From Yinghuangia elevatio (GTDB lineage Bacteria > Actinomycetota > Actinomycetes > Streptomycetales > Streptomycetaceae), in contig NZ_JBEZFP010000014.1 of NCBI RefSeq assembly GCF_040649515.1, positions 39,788-103,787 of the forward strand: a stretch of DNA of 64,000 bases, written 5' to 3'. The position numbers and the translations under genes were made by a program. The notes below the pieces were generated by a model that did not search any database, was not told the DNA's origin, and saw only the letters and a list, made by a program, of their open reading frames with translations. Shown here piece after piece: positions 60,067 through 64,000 of this stretch. Positions within the stretch are counted from its first letter, which is position 1. Every line of letters starts with the position of its first letter.

Positions 60067-61671
60067 TCAGCCGCGGCGTCGCACCCGGCCGATCAGCCGC
60101 CGCCACAGCGAAGGCCGACGCGACGTCAGGACGGGCGATGGGACCGCAGCTTGTCCGGGCGTGGCCACACTCGGCCGGGCGGAAGCGCGACCCTCCGGTT
60201 CCGTCGCGCCGGGCCCCCCGGTCACCGCGGGGGTGGGCTCCGTGACCGTGGCGGGCGCCGCTGTGGAGGCATGCGCCGTGGTCGTCACCGCGGGGGTGAC
60301 CGCGGCGGGCGTTGCCGAAGCCGACGGCTTGCCTGCCCCCGAATACCCGGCTTCCCCGGCCTTCGCGGTCGGCGGCTGCGGCGTGAACTGCACCGGCAGC
60401 GCGGTCAGGTGCCGCGAGAGCCAGGTGGACACCGAAACCAGTTCGTCCTCCGGCACCGTGACGTGGATGTCCGGCAGACGGCTCAGCAGGACGTCCACCG
60501 CGGTCTCGGTGATGGCCCGGCCGATGTCCTGCCCCGGGCACTCGTGCGGACCGCCGCTGAACGCGAGATGCGACCGGTTGCCGTGCATCGGCACGGTCAG
60601 GTCGGGGCGGATCTCGGGGTCCACGTTGCCCGCCGCCAGCCCGAGGAGCAGCATGTCCCCCGCCCTGATGTGCGCGTCGCCGAGCTGCGTGTCGCCCACG
60701 GCCCAGCGAGCGGGGCACACCATGGTGGAGGGCTCGTCCCACAGCACCTGCTCCACCGCGTCCGGGAGCGTCATCCGTGCCCCGGCCAGCGACGCGCGGA
60801 ACCGCGGATCGCTCAGCACCAGGCGGAGCGTGTTGCTGATGCAGACAGTGGTGTTCTGGTTCGCGGCGGCCAGCATCATGCGCGAATGCTGGACGACCTC
60901 TTCGTCGGTGAGGCCGGCCGGGTGCTCCATCAGCCACGAGCCGATGTCGTACCCCGGCTGATCGCGCTTGCGCGGGATGTGCTGCTGGAGGGTCTCGACG
61001 ACGAACTCGTTGCTCTGGAAGGCGGTGTCGGTACCGCGTACCAGGTCCAGCACGGCTTCGGTCAGCCGCGGACCGTACTCGTCCGGTATGCCGAACAGCT
61101 GCGTCATGACCAGCATCGGCAGCTGTTCGGCGAACTGTCCGACCAGGTCCGCTTCGCCCTCGGCGCAGAACGTGTCGATGAGCTGGTTCGCGAAACGGGT
61201 GACGTGCCGGCGTACGCCGCGGCGGTCCAGCTGGTCGAGGCTGTCGGTCACCGCCTTGCGGAGGCGCTGGTGCTCCTCGCCGTCCAGGAAGACCACCAGC
61301 GGCTGCCAGCCGAGCATCGGCAGCAGCGGTGATTCCGCGTCGACTTCGCCGCGGTTGAAGGATCCCCAGTTCCGCGAGTCGCGGGAGAAGCGGTTCGGGG
61401 TGCGGACCACTTCGAGGTTCTCGCGGTAGCCCAGGACCAGCCACGCCGGCAGGTCGCCCTCGACCAGTACGGGTGCCACCGGGCCGTAGCGGGCGCGCAG
61501 TTGCTCGTACACGCCCATCGGGTCGGACTGGTGGTCGGGGCTGTTGAGCCGGACGACGTCCGGGTCCACGGCGGCCGCGGCGCCGGCGTGCGCCGGACAC
61601 CCGGGGGGCGGGACCAGCGCGTCGGTCGCCGTGCCGCCGTGCCGGGCTCCGTCGGTGGGAGTGCTGCTCAT
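60067..61671 (-). CDS. cvnE: CvnE-type cytochrome P450 (CYP157-like), no ExxR motif
   Basis: 534 residues from the ATG at 61671, overlapping the GTPase stop by ATGA. Heme motif HLAFSGGPHECPGQD with Cys378; I-helix LAAANQNTTVC. At the K-helix the normal E-x-x-R is EQVLW (307-311), the same departure known for CYP157. The last 90 residues form a Pro/Ala/Thr-rich tail and a basic RRPSLWRRLIGRVRRRG end. Conservon P450s are thought to be signalling or regulatory partners rather than ordinary oxygenases. Confidence 0.93.
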   Translation of the reverse strand: MSSTPTDGARHGGTATDALVPPPGCPAHAGAAAAVDPDVVRLNSPDHQSDPMGVYEQLRARYGPVAPVLVEGDLPAWLVLGYRENLEVVRTPNRFSRDSRNWGSFNRGEVDAESPLLPMLGWQPLVVFLDGEEHQRLRKAVTDSLDQLDRRGVRRHVTRFANQLIDTFCAEGEADLVGQFAEQLPMLVMTQLFGIPDEYGPRLTEAVLDLVRGTDTAFQSNEFVVETLQQHIPRKRDQPGYDIGSWLMEHPAGLTDEEVVQHSRMMLAAANQNTTVCISNTLRLVLSDPRFRASLAGARMTLPDAVEQVLWDEPSTMVCPARWAVGDTQLGDAHIRAGDMLLLGLAAGNVDPEIRPDLTVPMHGNRSHLAFSGGPHECPGQDIGRAITETAVDVLLSRLPDIHVTVPEDELVSVSTWLSRHLTALPVQFTPQPPTAKAGEAGYSGAGKPSASATPAAVTPAVTTTAHASTAAPATVTEPTPAVTGGPGATEPEGRASARPSVATPGQAAVPSPVLTSRRPSLWRRLIGRVRRRG

Positions 61672-62315
61672 CGTGTCTCCGTCTGTGCGAGCGTCATCGC
61701 GTGCAGGTAGCGCGTCAGTTCGAGCAGAACATCCCGGCTGGACGTCCGGTTGCGTGCATCGCAGTCGACCATCGGGACCCAGTCGGGCAGGTCCAACGCC
61801 TCACGCAGCTCGGCCAGTTCGTGCCGTGGAGCGTCCGGGAAGGCGTTGACCGCGACGACGAACGGCATGCGGCGGTCCTCAAGGCGGCTGATGATGTCGA
61901 AGCTGACCTCCAGGCGGCGTGCGTCGACCAGGACGACCGCCCCCAGGGCTCCGTCGAAGAGTCCGTTCCACAGGAACCAGAACCGCTCCTGGCCCGGGGT
62001 GCCGAACAGGTAGAGCACCAGGCGTTCGTTGAGGCTGATGCGTCCGAAGTCCATGGCGACCGTGGTCTCGGTCTTGTCCTCGATGCCCGCGACATGGTCG
62101 ACGCCCTCGCCGGCCCGCGTCATCGTCTCCTCGGTGGTCAGCGGCCGGATCTCGCTGACCGCCCGGACCATCGTGGTCTTGCCGACGCCGAAGCCGCCCA
62201 CGATCACGATCTTCACGGCCGTGGTGACCGTCTCGGGCAGCGCGTCCTGCGGACGCGGGCCGACGGGCTCACCGGGAGACGCGCCGGGGACCGGGTCAGA
62301 GATTCTGTAGTCCAT
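61668..62315 (-). CDS. cvnD: CvnD-type GTP-binding protein
   Basis: 215 residues from the ATG at 62315. Ras-like/MglA-like G protein: Walker A GGFGVGKTT (40-48), switch motif YLFGTPGQERFWFLWNGLF and NxxD-type FVVAVNAFPD. Overlaps cvnC by 20 nt and cvnE by 4 nt. It takes part in the conservon signalling module with CvnA-CvnC, controlling antibiotic production or differentiation in Streptomyces. Confidence 0.95.
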   Translation of the reverse strand: MDYRISDPVPGASPGEPVGPRPQDALPETVTTAVKIVIVGGFGVGKTTMVRAVSEIRPLTTEETMTRAGEGVDHVAGIEDKTETTVAMDFGRISLNERLVLYLFGTPGQERFWFLWNGLFDGALGAVVLVDARRLEVSFDIISRLEDRRMPFVVAVNAFPDAPRHELAELREALDLPDWVPMVDCDARNRTSSRDVLLELTRYLHAMTLAQTETR

Positions 62316-62658
62316 GCATCACCGCCTCGAGTAGTTCGGCGTCGGGCAGCGACGCGGCCGGGATCGGCGGCCGGGCCTCCACCCGGCCGTCGGCGAGCAG
62401 GTCGACGAGCAACACCATGACCACGCTCGCGGGTAAGGACAGGTACGCGGAGATCTCCGCCACGGACAGCGGGTACCCGCACATCCGCACGATGGCGGCC
62501 TGCTCGGGTTGCAGGGCCGGGTCGGGCGACGACCGCGACACGATCAGGGTGACCAGGTCCAACTGCTCCCGGGCGGCCGAGCCGCTGCGGCCGCCGGTGA
62601 GGACGTACAGCCGCTCGGGGGAGCCCTCTCCCCAGTCGAGTCGTCGCGGTCCGCTCAT
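62296..62658 (-). CDS. cvnC: CvnC-type DUF742 protein
   Basis: 120 residues from the ATG at 62658 (overlaps the CvnB stop by ATGA). DUF742 core: RLYVLTGGRSGSA, LDLVTLIVSRSSP, PEQAAIVRMCGYPLSVAEISAYLSLPASVVMV and LLVDLLADGRVEAR. Codon 75 is a TTA (62434-62436), suggesting bldA dependence of the conservon. Winged-helix-like adapter of the GTPase module. Confidence 0.94.
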   Translation of the reverse strand: MSGPRRLDWGEGSPERLYVLTGGRSGSAAREQLDLVTLIVSRSSPDPALQPEQAAIVRMCGYPLSVAEISAYLSLPASVVMVLLVDLLADGRVEARPPIPAASLPDAELLEAVMHGLQNL

Positions 62659-63065
62659 GTGCCCCGCCCGGCGGCGGTGGCCCGCGGCGGGCTGCTCAGG
62701 TGCTCTCCGATCCGTGCCACCAGATCGCGCATGCGCTGTCCCATCAGCCCCGCGTCCACGCCCTCGTCGGCGAGCACCGCGAGGTACGCCCCGGTCCCGG
62801 CGGCCATCAGGTAGAAGAAGCCGCCGTCCATCTCGATGACGACGAGCCGCATCTGCCCGTCGCCGTTGGGCAGTTCCAGCGCGATGGCGGCCGACAGGCT
62901 CTGCAGCCCGGCGCACGCGGCCGCGATGCGGTCGGCGGTGTCGACGTCGCAGCCGTGCTGGGCGATGCACAGACCGTCCGCCGACAGCACGACCACGTGC
63001 CGGGTCTGCGGGACGCCGTCGGCGAGGTCCTTGAGGATCCAGTCCAGATCGGCTCTCTTCTGCAT
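62655..63065 (-). CDS. cvnB: CvnB-type roadblock/LC7 protein
   Basis: 136 residues from the ATG at 63065 (TGATG overlap with CvnA); a GTG at 63068 is an alternative. Roadblock/LC7 fold: LDWILKDLADGVPQTRHVVV, LSADGLCIAQHG, AACAGLQSLSAAIALEL, then MDGGFFYLMAAGTGAYLAVLA. Analogue of MglB, acting as GAP or scaffold for CvnD. Confidence 0.95.
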   Translation of the reverse strand: MQKRADLDWILKDLADGVPQTRHVVVLSADGLCIAQHGCDVDTADRIAAACAGLQSLSAAIALELPNGDGQMRLVVIEMDGGFFYLMAAGTGAYLAVLADEGVDAGLMGQRMRDLVARIGEHLSSPPRATAAGRGT

Positions 63066-64000
63066 CACCGCTCACCTTCATTCTGGGGCGTGCCGTCGAG
63101 CACGTCCGCGGTCCCGGTGCCGCCGTCGGAGGCGGTCGGGGCGGCGGTGTCACCCGAGACGGCACCGTGGAACGCAGCGAGCCACAGCCCGGGTTCGGGA
63201 GCCGAGTCGGCTGCCGGGGACGCCGAGTCGTCCTGCGAAGGCGTCGCGGGCCGCGCCCCGCCGCCCGCCGCCGGGTTGGCACCGGCGCTGCCCGGCCGAC
63301 CTGTGTCGGGCGGACCCGCCGTCCGCACCGGCGGCACCAGGCGCGGCGGTTCGGCGGGGGTCCTGCGGTGTCGCTGCGGCAGCCCGTTGGCGGTACGCCC
63401 GCGCGGCGCACTCTCCACCGGCGCTGCCGAAATGCGCGCCGGGCCGCCGGCCACCGTTCGGGCGGCGGGCAGCGCCGCCAGCCCGGGGGCGGCACCGGAG
63501 ACCACGGACACCGGTGCGGTGGTGAGGAGTTCCTTGGGTACGACGAGGATCGCGCGGACGCCGCCGTACGCCGACGGCCGCAGCGACACCCGGAAATTGT
63601 GCTCCTGTGCGAGCCTTCCCACGACCGCGAGCCCGAGGCGCGGGGACTCGCCCAGGTCGGCGAGGTCGAGCCCGGCGGACGCCTCTTCGAGCAGCCGCTC
63701 GACGCGGCGGCGGGCCTCTTCGGAAAGCCCGATGCCGCCGTCCTCGATCTCGACCGCGACGCCGGACTGCACCTCGCTCGCGCTCACCCGCACGACGGTC
63801 TTGGGCGGGGAGTAGCGCGTGGCGTTGTCCAGGAGTTCGGCCAGCGCGTGGATCAGCGGCTCGACGGAGGAGCCGACGACGGCGACCTCGGTGACGGCCG
63901 TCAGTTCGACGCGCGGGTAGTCGGTGATGCGGGAGACCGCGCCGCGCAGCACGCTGTAGAGCGGGACGTTGTTCTGCCACTGGCGGCCGGGCCGCGCGCC
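63065..64000 (-). CDS. cvnA: CvnA-type sensor histidine-kinase-like protein, 5' part beyond window
   Basis: The frame is open to the right edge; 311 codons seen. ATPase (HATPase_c) domain: PLIHALAELLDNATRYSPPKTVV (N-box, in pieces), IEDGGIGLSEEARR (G1) and ESPRLGLAVVGRLAQEHNFRVSL (G2). A Pro/Ala-rich tail of about 130 residues follows. The nitrate/sensor and TM parts of CvnA expected upstream are off the window. Known role: top of the conservon signalling module. Confidence 0.93.
   Translation of the reverse strand, partial: GARPGRQWQNNVPLYSVLRGAVSRITDYPRVELTAVTEVAVVGSSVEPLIHALAELLDNATRYSPPKTVVRVSASEVQSGVAVEIEDGGIGLSEEARRRVERLLEEASAGLDLADLGESPRLGLAVVGRLAQEHNFRVSLRPSAYGGVRAILVVPKELLTTAPVSVVSGAAPGLAALPAARTVAGGPARISAAPVESAPRGRTANGLPQRHRRTPAEPPRLVPPVRTAGPPDTGRPGSAGANPAAGGGARPATPSQDDSASPAADSAPEPGLWLAAFHGAVSGDTAAPTASDGGTGTADVLDGTPQNEGER

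Overview
The window is very GC-rich, has tightly packed genes with GTG/TTG starts and 4-bp ATGA/GTGA overlaps, several ECF-type sigma factors, a conservon (cvn) operon, in-frame TTA (bldA-type) leucine codons and remnants of an extracellular contractile injection system. Together these point to a filamentous actinomycete of the Streptomyces kind (Streptomycetales); the exact genus cannot be fixed from the sequence alone. No tRNA, rRNA, CRISPR array, intact insertion sequence or replication origin was seen.

1-12 kb: a YxiG-like protein running off the left edge; an ECF sigma factor coupled to a cysteine-containing membrane protein; DUF4328 and DUF3592-like membrane proteins; a large unusual protein joining a sigma factor, a zinc anti-sigma-like motif, one membrane helix and a secreted C-terminal domain (4310-7180); a lipoprotein; and a translationally coupled operon read from 11104 down to 8018 (60-residue peptide, two unknown proteins, a serine beta-lactamase-fold hydrolase) preceded by a methyltransferase. 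12.4-15.7 kb holds a LuxR/GAF regulator, a class II histone-deacetylase-like amidohydrolase and an unknown protein.

15.7-38.6 kb is an acyl-CoA catabolic island: six acyl-CoA dehydrogenases (two short ones coupled as in heteromeric steroid-type enzymes), an enoyl-CoA hydratase, a MaoC hydratase, a 3-hydroxyacyl-CoA dehydrogenase, a frameshifted and an intact acyl-CoA ligase, an SCP-x/Ltp2-like thiolase-fold protein with its DUF35 partner, an F420-type LLM oxidoreductase, an SDR, a cyclase-family hydrolase and a secreted lactonase-like protein. It carries its own LysR, TetR and FadR regulators. A kinase (APH fold) coupled to an ACAD10/11-like dehydrogenase and followed by an SDR suggests breakdown of 4-hydroxyacyl-CoA or gamma-lactone-type substrates. 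Four matches to AAAGAG-N4-CTCTWT in three promoters, one of them in front of the FadR gene, suggest a local regulon.

38.7-57 kb is mixed: a HAD (Swiss-army-knife type) protein, a probably leaderless DUF4253 gene, a GAF/PP2C/ATPase phosphatase, a YozG-like HTH with DUF2975, two decayed contractile-injection genes (sheath and tube), a class A beta-lactamase-fold protein, two lipoproteins, a SigE-family sigma factor with a membrane DUF4232-like partner, an MFS transporter, an epoxide hydrolase, an XRE-cupin regulator, a Tat-exported PhoD phosphatase, a methyltransferase, a BtrH-like protein and an alpha/beta hydrolase.

57.4-64 kb pairs a terpene cyclase and a P450 (plus strand) with a convergent conservon (sensor-kinase-like CvnA, CvnB, CvnC, GTPase CvnD and the CYP157-like P450 CvnE that lacks the ExxR motif). 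A near-perfect 20-bp hairpin sits between the two P450 genes. Both the terpene cyclase and cvnC contain a TTA codon, so both sides probably depend on the developmental leucyl-tRNA.
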